This document shows positions 43,996 through 51,809 of a DNA stretch of 59,062 nucleotides, piece by piece. The notes beneath the pieces are model-generated. The model did no database searches, was not told the origin of the DNA, and saw nothing but the letters and a program-made list of their open reading frames with translations. This DNA is from Corallococcus terminator (GTDB taxonomy: Bacteria; Myxococcota; Myxococcia; Myxococcales; Myxococcaceae). The position numbers were made by a program, and so were the translations under genes. Numbering within the stretch: position 1 is the stretch's first letter; every line of letters begins with the position of its first letter. Where the stretch lies: contig NZ_RAVZ01000011.1 in the NCBI RefSeq assembly GCF_003611635.1, positions 1 through 59,062 on the forward strand, in the 5' to 3' direction.

Positions 43996-44874
43996 GTGAG
44001 ACAGTTCGTACCCGGTAGTTTAGTGTGCAGGGCGAGCCAAGCAGGGACGATGAATCCGGTGGTGAAAGAAGCTCGGGTTGGGGAGACCGAGGTGGTGGAG
44101 AAGGCGAAGCGTCGTCGCTTCACGGCGGAGGACAAGCGGCGCATCCTCGAGGATGCGGACCGGTGCACGAAGCCCGGTGAGGTGGGGCGCTGCTGCGTCT
44201 TGAGGGGTTGTACTCCTCGCTCTTGAGCGTGTGGCGACGACCGATTGAGAGCGCCGTGAGGTCGGAGGACTGGCGGCCCTGGCGCCCTCCAAGCGAGGCC
44301 CCCCGGCGAAGGTGGCCGAGCCAGGGGCCCGGAGAATCGCCGAATTGGAGAAGGAGCTGGCCCGCTCCCAGGCGCGGCTCAAACGCGCCGAGGCTCTACT
44401 GGAGTTCCAAAAAAAGTATCGGAAATCCTGGGAGTGGAACTGCCCAAGCAAGACGAGGAGCCCTGATGGACGCGGCACGCGAGGCCGTGGACGCGCTGGG
44501 AATCGCCGGTGTGCCAGGTGCTGGGCCTGCCGCGAGCCACCTTCTACGTCGGACTGCGGCCGAAGCAGGGGCCGGCCCGTGGACGCCGTCAGCCCCAGGC
44601 CTTGTCCCCCCAAGCCGCGGGCCGAGGTGCTCACCGTGCTGCATGAGCCGAGATTTGTGGATGCAGCGCCTGCGGAAGCCTACGCGCCACTGCTCGATGA
44701 AGGGCGCTACTGTGGCCACCGTCCTCGCCGCCTTCGCTGCGCACCCCGAGCGCTTCTCCCACGGCCCGCCGAAGGCCCAGGCCCTTCCGAACGCCGTCTG
44801 GATCAACAACCCCGCGCCGCACCCCACCTCACAGAGAGCTGCGCACTAATCTCTCCGTTTCACTGTCTCATTCA
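43993..44874 (+). mobile_element. IS3-family remnant, about 880 bp
   Basis: The left end begins TGAGTGAGACAGT and has TTAGTGTGCAG further in. The reverse complement of the right end begins TGAATGAGACAGT and has TTAGTGCGCAG at the matching place. Five more bases outside both ends (CAACG) also match as inverted repeats, so the true boundary may be 43988-44879. No obvious target duplication is seen. An intact IS3 element is about 1.2-1.5 kb, so this copy carries an internal deletion. Confidence 0.75.
44050..44849 (+). pseudogene. IS3 OrfA/OrfB transposase, frameshifted and deleted
   Basis: OrfA starts at ATG 44050 (KRRRFTAEDKRRILEDADRC, the helix-turn-helix). It loses frame near 44190, where one G appears missing; EGLYSSLLSVWRR continues in another frame, and RRIAELEKELARSQARLKRA, the leucine-zipper part, in a third. 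OrfB begins near 44466 (MDAAREAVDALGIAG, ATFYVGLRPKQGPA). It then jumps from about EAYA-LLDEGRY to the extreme C-terminus (HPERFSHGPPKAQALPNAVW) at 44849. The whole integrase core with its DDE residues is deleted. Confidence 0.8.
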
Positions 44875-44974
44875 CGTTGACAGGCTCCGCAGTCTCGTCA
44901 TTGCGCGTCGGTCAGTTCGCCCCGGCTCATGCTCTCTCAACGCCGGGCGCCCTCGACCTATTTGCGGGCACGCT

Positions 44975-45610
44975 CTAACGGCCCAGCACGTCCAGCAGGA
45001 TGACGTAGTGCAGGGCCGCCGCGGCGATGACCATCACGTGGAAGAGTTCGTGGTAGCCGAAGAACGCGGGCCTCGGGTCCGGCCACCGGCGCGCGTACAC
45101 CACGGCGCCCACGGCGTAGAGCACGCCCTCGAAGATGAGCCAGCGGACCCGCACAGGCCCGATGACCCCCGACAGCCGCAGCATCACCGGCGTCGAAACG
45201 AGCCCCAGCGCGACGTAGAGCGCGGAGCGCAACCCCCGCGACGTGGAGATGCCCAGGAGCGTGAGCGTCGCGCCCGTGAGCGCCGCGCCCCACATCACCC
45301 AGAGCGACTGCCGGCTCCAGCCCCCCGCCAGGTCCAGCGTGGCCAGGGGCGTGAAGCTCCCCGCGATGAGGATGTAGATGGCCGCGTGGTCCAAGCGCCC
45401 CAGGCGCTGGTAGGTCGCGGGCGTCCAGGTGGGCCAGTGGTAGGTGCCACTCACGCCGAACATCAGGACCATGCTGAAGCCGAACGTCAGGTTGGCCCCG
45501 TACTGCACGCCCTGCACGGGGGCCCGCGCCATCTGGAGGCACGCCACCAGCGCCGCGATGAACGCGAGCATGTGTGACACGCCTCGCAGCCGGGGCTTCA
45601 ACTCGTCCAT
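44975..45610 (-). CDS. Hemolysin III (PAQR/YqfA) family membrane protein
   Basis: 211 residues from ATG 45610 with GGAGTAGGAG 6 bases upstream. Seven hydrophobic segments fit the family. The metal-site motifs are present: GVSGTYHW (S-x-x-x-H), LDHAAIYILIAGSFTP with a conserved Asp-His, and GYHELFHVMVI (H-x-x-x-H). Members of this superfamily are zinc-dependent ceramidase-like hydrolases in the inner membrane; bacterial members are poorly understood despite the hemolysin name. It appears monocistronic. Confidence 0.9.
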   Translation of the reverse strand: MDELKPRLRGVSHMLAFIAALVACLQMARAPVQGVQYGANLTFGFSMVLMFGVSGTYHWPTWTPATYQRLGRLDHAAIYILIAGSFTPLATLDLAGGWSRQSLWVMWGAALTGATLTLLGISTSRGLRSALYVALGLVSTPVMLRLSGVIGPVRVRWLIFEGVLYAVGAVVYARRWPDPRPAFFGYHELFHVMVIAAAALHYVILLDVLGR

Positions 45611-45749
45611 GGGCTGCTCCTACTCCGGGCAGGTCATGGTTTCGTCAGCGAGCGGGTGAGCGCTTGCATCAGGGCGTCCAGGGGTGGGCACCCCCGCGCC
45701 CGGGTCCGTCCGATATCCGGCACACCCCGGCCTCGTGCCCGCCCTGACG

Positions 45750-47921
45750 TCAGGCGGCCTCCGGCTGCTGTTCGTCCAGCGTGCCGGACTTGAGCGCCTG
45801 GCTGGCGATCCCCGACATGCTCTCCGCCAGCGTCTGGACGGAGCGGGTGACGGTCTGCGTCTCCTCGACGACCTTCAGCGTGCGCCGCATCTGGCCGGAC
45901 AGCTCCTGGATGGCCTGGGCAATCTGGTAGGTGCCCGTGTCCTGCTGGGCCACGGCTTCGGTGATCTGCCGCACGCTGCCGCTGGTGTCGCCGATGATGC
46001 CCGTGAGCTTCTGGAGCTGCGAGCCGGAGGTGCGCACCGCGTTCAGGCTGACCTGGACGCGCTGTTCGCCCTGCTCGCTCATCTTCGCCGTCTCCCGCAT
46101 GGTCGCGCTCACGCCGTCGAGCACGTCGCGGATGCGCTGGGTGGCGCGGATGGACTGATCCGCCAGGCTGCGCATCTCCTTCGCCACCACGCTGAAGCCC
46201 TTGCCGCTGTCGCCGTTGCGCACCGCTTCGATGGCGGCGTTGATGGCCAGCATGTTGGATTGATCCGCCAGCGTCTTCACGTCGTCCACGATGCCGGACA
46301 CCTCGCGCGTGCGCTGATCGAGCGCGAGGATGCGCGCGGCCATCTCCGACACCTCGGTGCGGATGGCCGCGAGGTCCAACAGCGTGCGGTCGATGGCCGC
46401 GCCACCTTCGCGTCCCACCCGCTCCGCGCTCTCCGCCGAGGCCGCGAGCAGGCGGGCCTTGTCGGCCGTCAGGTGCGAGCCCTGACGGATCTCCTGGACC
46501 GTCTGCTCCAGCTCCTGGAGCGCGGAGGCCTGACGGCTGATGCCTGCGGTCTGCTCCTCGCTGGTGGTGCGAAGCTGCTGCACGACGGCGGCGAGCTCAT
46601 TCGCGCCATGGCCCATGCTCTGGGCCAGGGCCCGCACCTCCTTGCGCCGGGCATCCAGCAGCCGGGCGTGCTCCGCCAGCGAGCGCACCACCAGCGAGGA
46701 GCGGCGCGCCACGATGCCCACGAGCGACAGCGTGAGCGCGAGGAAGCCCCAGTGCACCTGGCTGTCGGTGGGCTCCATCAGCCCGAGCGTGGGCAGCGTG
46801 CTCAGCAGGAGGACGAAGGTGAGGACGCAGAGGCCGGCGACGAAGATGCGCGCATCCACGTCGCCCCGCCACGCCTGGACCGCCGCGACGCCGACGCAGA
46901 GCAGGAGGCCGGGGAGCGAATAGAGGATGAAGGCGGGCAGCAGCCGCCAGACGATGCCCAGGTCGATGAGCGCGAGCACGGCCTGGATGACGGCGGGAAT
47001 CGTCACCACCGCCGCGAACCGGCGGAACCAGCGCAGCTTGTCCGGGCCCGCGGTGTCGGAGATGAACCACGCGAGTCCCGGGAGGACGGCGTAGGAGCCC
47101 AGCAGCGTGAGGACGCTGCCGCTGGCCTCCGACTTCCAGAGCGCGGTGGACAGGGTGCTGGCGCCCAGCAGGAGCATGCCCGAGCCCGAGGAGAAGACCG
47201 CGAGCGCGACGAGCAGCCGCTGCTGGCGGCGCAGGATGGCGGCGCCCAGGGACGTCAGGCCGATGGCCACCAGCAGCGTCCCCATGACGAAGGGCGCAAG
47301 GCCCCTGCGCGTCTCCGCCGCGAGCACCTCATGGAGCCCACCCACCCGGGCGTCGCGCGTGACGCCAATGGCCGGCCCGGTGCCCTGGATGCGCAGGAGC
47401 ACATGCCGGCCCACGCTGGAGGGCGGCAGGGGCACCACGTGCCAGGCCATGTTCGCCATCGTCTCCTTCCCCTGGGGGGCCAGCTTCCCGCTCTTGTGGA
47501 CGAGCTGCCCGCCGGCGTACGCCTCGAAGGCGTTGGCGACATTGCCGAGAAAGAGCGCTGGTTCGAGCCAGGGGCCCGCGGGCACCGGGATGCTCACCCA
47601 GAGCATCGTGCGGTCGCCCCGACCCGGCGGCTCCTTCAGCGCGGTCATGGGCTGCCAACCCTCCGTCGCTTCCGCCTGCGTCGCCCACGTGGGCACGCCG
47701 TCAGGCCCCAGCGGCGAATCCCCCCAGCGGAAGCGCCAGCCTTCGAGCGCGGGCACCGTCGTCGTCTGGGTCGGCTCCGCGTGCGCGGCGGGGGCCACCG
47801 CGAGGACCATAAGCAGCGCGGTGCCCAGGGCCGCCAGCCGTGAGACATTCGACGGCCGGATGTTCTTGTTGCGAGCGAACCCGCGATGGCGGTCGAGAAC
47901 GAAAAGGCAGGATTGACCCAT
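45750..47921 (-). CDS. Methyl-accepting chemotaxis protein with 7TM (7TMR-DISM-like) sensor
   Basis: 723 residues if ATG 47921 is the start; no good ribosome site is seen and the frame is open further upstream. A signal segment ends APAAHA at about 47. A periplasmic beta-domain of about 160 residues follows, then seven membrane segments (PFVMGTLLVAIGLTSLGAA to HWGFLALTLSLVGIVARR) in the 7TMR-DISM arrangement. The cytoplasmic part is a long coiled coil with the MCP tip VKTLADQSNMLAINAAIEAV and GKGFSVVAKEMRSLADQS. There is no HAMP domain. It should signal to a CheA kinase; the ligand is unknown. No che genes are nearby, so it is an orphan receptor. Confidence 0.88.
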   Translation of the reverse strand: MGQSCLFVLDRHRGFARNKNIRPSNVSRLAALGTALLMVLAVAPAAHAEPTQTTTVPALEGWRFRWGDSPLGPDGVPTWATQAEATEGWQPMTALKEPPGRGDRTMLWVSIPVPAGPWLEPALFLGNVANAFEAYAGGQLVHKSGKLAPQGKETMANMAWHVVPLPPSSVGRHVLLRIQGTGPAIGVTRDARVGGLHEVLAAETRRGLAPFVMGTLLVAIGLTSLGAAILRRQQRLLVALAVFSSGSGMLLLGASTLSTALWKSEASGSVLTLLGSYAVLPGLAWFISDTAGPDKLRWFRRFAAVVTIPAVIQAVLALIDLGIVWRLLPAFILYSLPGLLLCVGVAAVQAWRGDVDARIFVAGLCVLTFVLLLSTLPTLGLMEPTDSQVHWGFLALTLSLVGIVARRSSLVVRSLAEHARLLDARRKEVRALAQSMGHGANELAAVVQQLRTTSEEQTAGISRQASALQELEQTVQEIRQGSHLTADKARLLAASAESAERVGREGGAAIDRTLLDLAAIRTEVSEMAARILALDQRTREVSGIVDDVKTLADQSNMLAINAAIEAVRNGDSGKGFSVVAKEMRSLADQSIRATQRIRDVLDGVSATMRETAKMSEQGEQRVQVSLNAVRTSGSQLQKLTGIIGDTSGSVRQITEAVAQQDTGTYQIAQAIQELSGQMRRTLKVVEETQTVTRSVQTLAESMSGIASQALKSGTLDEQQPEAA

Positions 47922-48339
47922 TTGAAACAGATGCTCTAGCGCCTGGGGGTCCTCTGTAAAATGGGTCCCTGATGCCTCGCCCGCCTTGCCTGCTGGCACG
48001 CCTCTCATGTCCCGAGGAGCAGCCCCTGGCGGGAGACAGCGGAGCAGGTCTGTAAAACATGTAACCGGCGTCTGGGTTTTTCATGTGACGCCTTGGCGTG
48101 AGGGTGTCTCACCGGGTTGTCTCACGCCGGCAATGGTTCTCTGACACGGCCGGTTCCCGGGCGTGCCCTGCGTCCAGGGGCGGTGGACCTGCTGCGTTGG
48201 GCGCGGGTGGCGCGAGCAGGGACGCGCAGGGGAGGAAGCAGGGGCTGTTGCTCCCCAGGCAACACCGCCGGTGCGCTCCACGCGGTAGCCTCTTCTTCAC
48301 CGTGCGTGCTACCTCGCACGCCTTTCTCCAGGAGCCATC
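47922..48339. other. Intergenic region with an inverted repeat
   Basis: About 420 bases between the divergent chemoreceptor and hydrolase genes, so it should hold both promoters. GGCGTGAG (48095-48102) and CTCACGCC (48121-48128) form a perfect 8-bp inverted repeat with an 18-base spacer. Two AT-rich stretches (TGTAAAACATGTAA at about 48052 and GTTTTTCATGTGA at about 48076) stand out. No gene is supported. Confidence 0.4.
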
Positions 48340-49206
48340 ATGGTCGCCACGTCCGCCCGGCAGGGCACTCCGCACCGGGGCTGCACACTGAGCTGGTTCG
48401 TGGAAGGGGACGGACCTCCGGTGGTGATGATCCAGGGGGTGGGCATTGGCGCCGAGGGGTGGCGGCCCCAGGTGGAGGGCCTGGCGTCGCGGTTCGACTG
48501 CCTCTGCCTCGACAACCGGGGGTTCGGTGGCAGCCAGCCACCGGGCGAGCCGCTGACGGTGGAGTTGATGGCCGAGGACGTGCTCGCGTTGATGGACGCG
48601 CGGGGCTGGGCGAGCGCGCACGTGGTGGGGCACTCGTTGGGCGGGCTGGTGGCGCTGTACATCGCCCACCGGGTCCGGGAGCGGGTGCGCAGCCTGGCCC
48701 TGCTGTGCACGTTCGCGTCGGGCGCGGTGCCGACCCGGCTGACGCCGCGGATGCTCGCGATGGGACTGCGGACGCGGCTCGGGACGCGGCGCATGCGCCG
48801 GCATGCCTTCCTCCGCATGGTGCTGGCTCCCGGGGAACTGGCCCAGGCGGACCCGGACGCGCTCGCGCAGCAACTCGCGCCGCTGTTCGGCCATGACCTG
48901 GCGGATCAACCTCCCGTGGCGCTGCGACAGTTCCAGGCCATGGGCCGCGCGGATGCCACACCATTCCTGCGCGGGTTCTCGGGCCTGCCGACCCTGGTGG
49001 TGAGCGCCACGCATGATCCCATCGCGCCGCCTTCCGCCGGGCAGGCGCTGGCGGCGGGGATCCCGGGAGCCCGTTACGTGGAGGTGCCCAATGCCTCCCA
49101 TGGCGTCACGTTGCGCTTCGCGGAGCAGGTCAACGCGCTCCTGCGTGAGCATCTGGACGGTGCGGAGGCCTTGAGGCAAGTGGAAGGTCTTGCAATGCCT
49201 ACGTGA
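48340..49206 (+). CDS. Alpha/beta-fold hydrolase
   Basis: 288 residues from ATG 48340. The fold motifs are an oxyanion region VVMIQGVGIGAEGW, DNRGFGGS, the nucleophile elbow VVGHSLGG (Ser), the acid Asp in SATHDPIAPP and the base His in VPNASHGV. The length and motif order match epoxide-hydrolase/haloperoxidase-like esterases. There is no signal peptide, so it is cytosolic. The substrate cannot be predicted. It stands alone, with a long AT-richer gap after it. Confidence 0.88.
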   Translation: MVATSARQGTPHRGCTLSWFVEGDGPPVVMIQGVGIGAEGWRPQVEGLASRFDCLCLDNRGFGGSQPPGEPLTVELMAEDVLALMDARGWASAHVVGHSLGGLVALYIAHRVRERVRSLALLCTFASGAVPTRLTPRMLAMGLRTRLGTRRMRRHAFLRMVLAPGELAQADPDALAQQLAPLFGHDLADQPPVALRQFQAMGRADATPFLRGFSGLPTLVVSATHDPIAPPSAGQALAAGIPGARYVEVPNASHGVTLRFAEQVNALLREHLDGAEALRQVEGLAMPT

Positions 49207-49731
49207 CGATGGCACATCCAGAACACCCGCGCCCTGTCGGTAGGTTTGTGCCCGCAGTTGCTCTGAACAATGTGGAGACGACTGCGGCGGGGTGTTTCTG
49301 AGGTTGATTTGAATTCTTGGTTGTGCGGGCGAAGTCGAGCAAGTGTTCGGGGATGTCCGCTCAGTCGTGCGTGAATGTTGCCTGCGCCCTCGTAGAGCTT
49401 TCGAAGCAGAGAGATTAATTTTTCTATATCGGAGGATGCCTGATGTGTCTATTTTGGGCTTGCTTGGAGGCCGTGAATCAGGCCGCCTCGGGCAGAGACC
49501 GCACCGTCACGATGGGTGATGACGAGCGCCTCCAAAAGAAGCTCTTAAGCTGTTCGGCGCTCTAGAAACAGCCGTCCGGAGATTTCCTGCTCGCGGCAAG
49601 CGCATGGATTCTGCTTCCTCATCAGGAGTCTGTCTCTATCGTGGAGCGTGTAGGCTCCCAACAGAAACTTCGCAGAGGCCTCGGCAAAGGACGATTGCTG
49701 CTGCCCCCTGAAGAATCGAGTGCTTGGTGTG
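49207..49731. other. AT-richer intergenic gap
   Basis: About 525 bases with clearly lower GC than the surroundings (for example AGAGATTAATTTTTCTATAT at about 49410). It probably marks the left edge of transferred DNA carrying the toxin-immunity pair. It likely includes the toxin promoter. Apart from one doubtful 40-residue frame no gene is seen. Confidence 0.5.
49443..49565 (+). CDS. Doubtful 40-residue ORF
   Basis: ATG 49443 is preceded by CGGAGG about 7 bases upstream and by an AT-rich stretch with a TATAT hexamer. The product (MCLFWACLEAVNQAASGRDR then TVTMGDDERLQKKL) resembles nothing recognised and lacks a signal peptide. It could be a remnant of a mobile gene. It is listed only because the translation signals are reasonable. 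Confidence 0.2.
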   Translation: MCLFWACLEAVNQAASGRDRTVTMGDDERLQKKLLSCSAL

Positions 49732-51285
49732 ATGCGCGCTGACGTGCTGATGTTGTGCTTGGCTCTGCTAAGCACGGGATGTGCTGGGGTGGAGATGTCC
49801 TCCGGGCGGAAGGGGACTCGGGAACTTCGCCAGCGCTCGACTCCCGCAGCGATCGTCGTGGACGGGAGGTCACGGAACTCCGGGATGCAGGATGCCGATT
49901 CCGACGATGGGGGAGAAGAACATCTACGGAACCGGCGTCCGAAACGCCTGCCTCCGGGAACGGCGCTGATCGAACTCCGTTCCGGGGACATGTTTCGTCA
50001 GTACGTGGAGCTGGGTCTTCTGGATGTGGACTCCTTCGAAAAGCTCCTGGTGCGTGCGGGGTTGGACGACCTGGAGGAACTGCCCGTCCGCCGAAATCCC
50101 TTCACTCCCGAGGATGCAGTCGCGGTCCTGCGCGAACTGATGGCAAAGCCGATGACGTTGGGAACCTTCCCTCCGCGGATGGCGGCGGGCTTCCTCCTGC
50201 GCGAGGTATTGGCGCACGGTGAAGTATCACGCGAGGAAATGGCGCGCCGGGTGGCGCGCTTCGCTCGTGAACAGGTGGCGGTACTGCGGCCGGACGGCTA
50301 CCTTGCGTGGGCCCTTGATGGAAGCACTCAGCAGAAGGTTGCCCCAGTCGTGTGGAAGGACGGGGTGTTCCGCGCGGGCTACTTCGAACTGGGGCGGTTC
50401 TACAGTGGCAAGGGCGGCGTCTTCCGCAGCGTCGATGCGCAACTGCGCGCCTCGGACTGGCGGCCCCTGGCCGAGGTGTACGATGACGCGGATGTCATCA
50501 ACCGCTCCCTGGACGGCGCGGAGGATGCCTTCGTCGAAATGTACCATGCCGTGGGACAGCTTCTTTCCCATCCCATGGACAGCATCGCGGGACTTCGAGA
50601 TCTGCCAATGGGAATGGCGGCGCTCCTCTCGTCCTCGCCCGAATATTGGGAACGCTTCCAGTACATGACCGCAGGCGAGCGGATCCGCGAGACGGCCCGG
50701 GTGATGACGAACGTCATCGCGCTCTGGGGCACGGCTTCTGCCTCCATTCGCACGGTGACACGCGCCCTGGCATGCGTGGACGCGACGGTGCCCGTGCTGT
50801 CGCTTTCCACGGACGGACTATTGGTTGTGGAGCGTATCGCGGTGCCGGTGGGCCGCTCGGCGGCGTTGCTGGGAGGAGGGCCTGGAGCCGGCATCATCCT
50901 GCAAAGGGTGGATGATGCAGTGGATTCGACCGTGGAGGCCGGTGGAGAATCGCCAGCTCCCTGGGCGGCGAGTGGGACTCCTGCGTACTCGTCCTTCAAA
51001 TCCTTCAAACGGGCGATGGGTTCAGCGGGGGAGGGTAAGGAGTGGCACCACCTCGTGGAGCAGACGGACGGGAATGTGGCGCGCTTCGGGCCGAAGGCAC
51101 TCCACAACCGCGAGAACATCCTCCCGCTCGACAAGTCTCTTCACTCACGCATCAGCGGCTACTATTCCTCAATCCAGCCATTCACACGAGGAAGGACCGT
51201 GCGCGACTGGTTGCGGCCACAATCGTTCGTGGAACAGAGAGAGTTCGGATTGAAGATGATGAGGGACCTCGGGGGCGCTCCTTGA
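49732..51285 (+). CDS. SitA-like lipoprotein toxin with C-terminal HNH/WHH-like nuclease
   Basis: 517 residues from ATG 49732. The signal ends in lipobox LLSTGC. The long central part (about 40-400) is helical, with no known domain and two hydrophobic stretches near 320-400. The last 80 residues are a nuclease-like toxin module: KEWHHLVEQTDGNVARFGPK with H439-H440, ALHNRENILPLDKSLHSRIS and then GYYSSIQPFTRGRTVRDWL. This fits the His-Me/HNH-like WHH toxins of polymorphic toxin systems. An overlapping DUF2019 gene follows. Myxobacterial SitA lipoproteins with variable C-terminal nucleases move between kin by outer-membrane exchange, with SitI immunity genes directly downstream. The layout matches; assignment to SitA is inference. 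Confidence 0.7.
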   Translation: MRADVLMLCLALLSTGCAGVEMSSGRKGTRELRQRSTPAAIVVDGRSRNSGMQDADSDDGGEEHLRNRRPKRLPPGTALIELRSGDMFRQYVELGLLDVDSFEKLLVRAGLDDLEELPVRRNPFTPEDAVAVLRELMAKPMTLGTFPPRMAAGFLLREVLAHGEVSREEMARRVARFAREQVAVLRPDGYLAWALDGSTQQKVAPVVWKDGVFRAGYFELGRFYSGKGGVFRSVDAQLRASDWRPLAEVYDDADVINRSLDGAEDAFVEMYHAVGQLLSHPMDSIAGLRDLPMGMAALLSSSPEYWERFQYMTAGERIRETARVMTNVIALWGTASASIRTVTRALACVDATVPVLSLSTDGLLVVERIAVPVGRSAALLGGGPGAGIILQRVDDAVDSTVEAGGESPAPWAASGTPAYSSFKSFKRAMGSAGEGKEWHHLVEQTDGNVARFGPKALHNRENILPLDKSLHSRISGYYSSIQPFTRGRTVRDWLRPQSFVEQREFGLKMMRDLGGAP

Positions 51286-51653
51286 AGCTCACGTCCATGC
51301 GTCGTGCATTGCCAAGCGAGTTGGAAGCCGCCTACGCGGAGGCTGCGGTCCGACAGGGGCGGGCTTCACTGGAAGGCGATTTCCGCACCGCGAACGCACA
51401 GCAGAAGACACTCGTGGCTGTTTGGGGGGAGCTGAGGACTCGTGGAGAAGAAGGCCAGGCCTCGCTCCTTCGGTTGTTGGACCACCAGGAACAAGATGTC
51501 CGGGTCTGGGCGGCCTCTCATGCCCTGTCGTTCGCGCCAGCTCGGGCTGAAGAAGTGCTTGAGCGCGCATGCCACGCATCCCCCAGTCCCTCCAGACTCA
51601 ATGCGGAGATGACGCTCCGGGAGTGGCGAGCAGGGCGGTTGCCAGAGGATTGA
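51282..51653 (+). CDS. DUF2019-family protein, probable immunity factor
   Basis: 123 residues from TTG 51282, whose TTGA overlaps the toxin stop, with a GGGGG run about 7 bases upstream; ATG 51297 is an alternative. It has the DUF2019 pattern of alpha-helical HEAT-like repeats: ELEAAYAEAAVRQGRASLEG, DFRTANAQQKTLVAVWGELR, ALLRLLDHQE-like and RVWAASHALSFAPARAEEVL. There is no signal peptide, so it stays in the cytoplasm where the nuclease would act. Position and coupling strongly suggest it neutralises the upstream toxin (SitI-like role). DUF2019 proteins are often found as immunity genes in myxobacteria. Confidence 0.75.
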   Translation: MKLTSMRRALPSELEAAYAEAAVRQGRASLEGDFRTANAQQKTLVAVWGELRTRGEEGQASLLRLLDHQEQDVRVWAASHALSFAPARAEEVLERACHASPSPSRLNAEMTLREWRAGRLPED

Positions 51654-51809
51654 GCTGCTTGCACGGCTGCTGGAACCGCAGATGATCAGGGGCCAGGGTG
51701 GGGCGGAATGCCCCGGATGGGGCATTCCGGGCACATCCCGGCCCCTCCGTCCGCCCGGACGGTGGGTGGCATGCGGAGTGCTGTGTCCTTCCTTCGGGAG
51801 GCCGAGGGA

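Noticed and set aside
45684-47843. 719-codon plus-strand frame
   Set aside because: Antisense to the chemoreceptor; composition rich in Arg/Gly/His/Gln with no recognisable domain.
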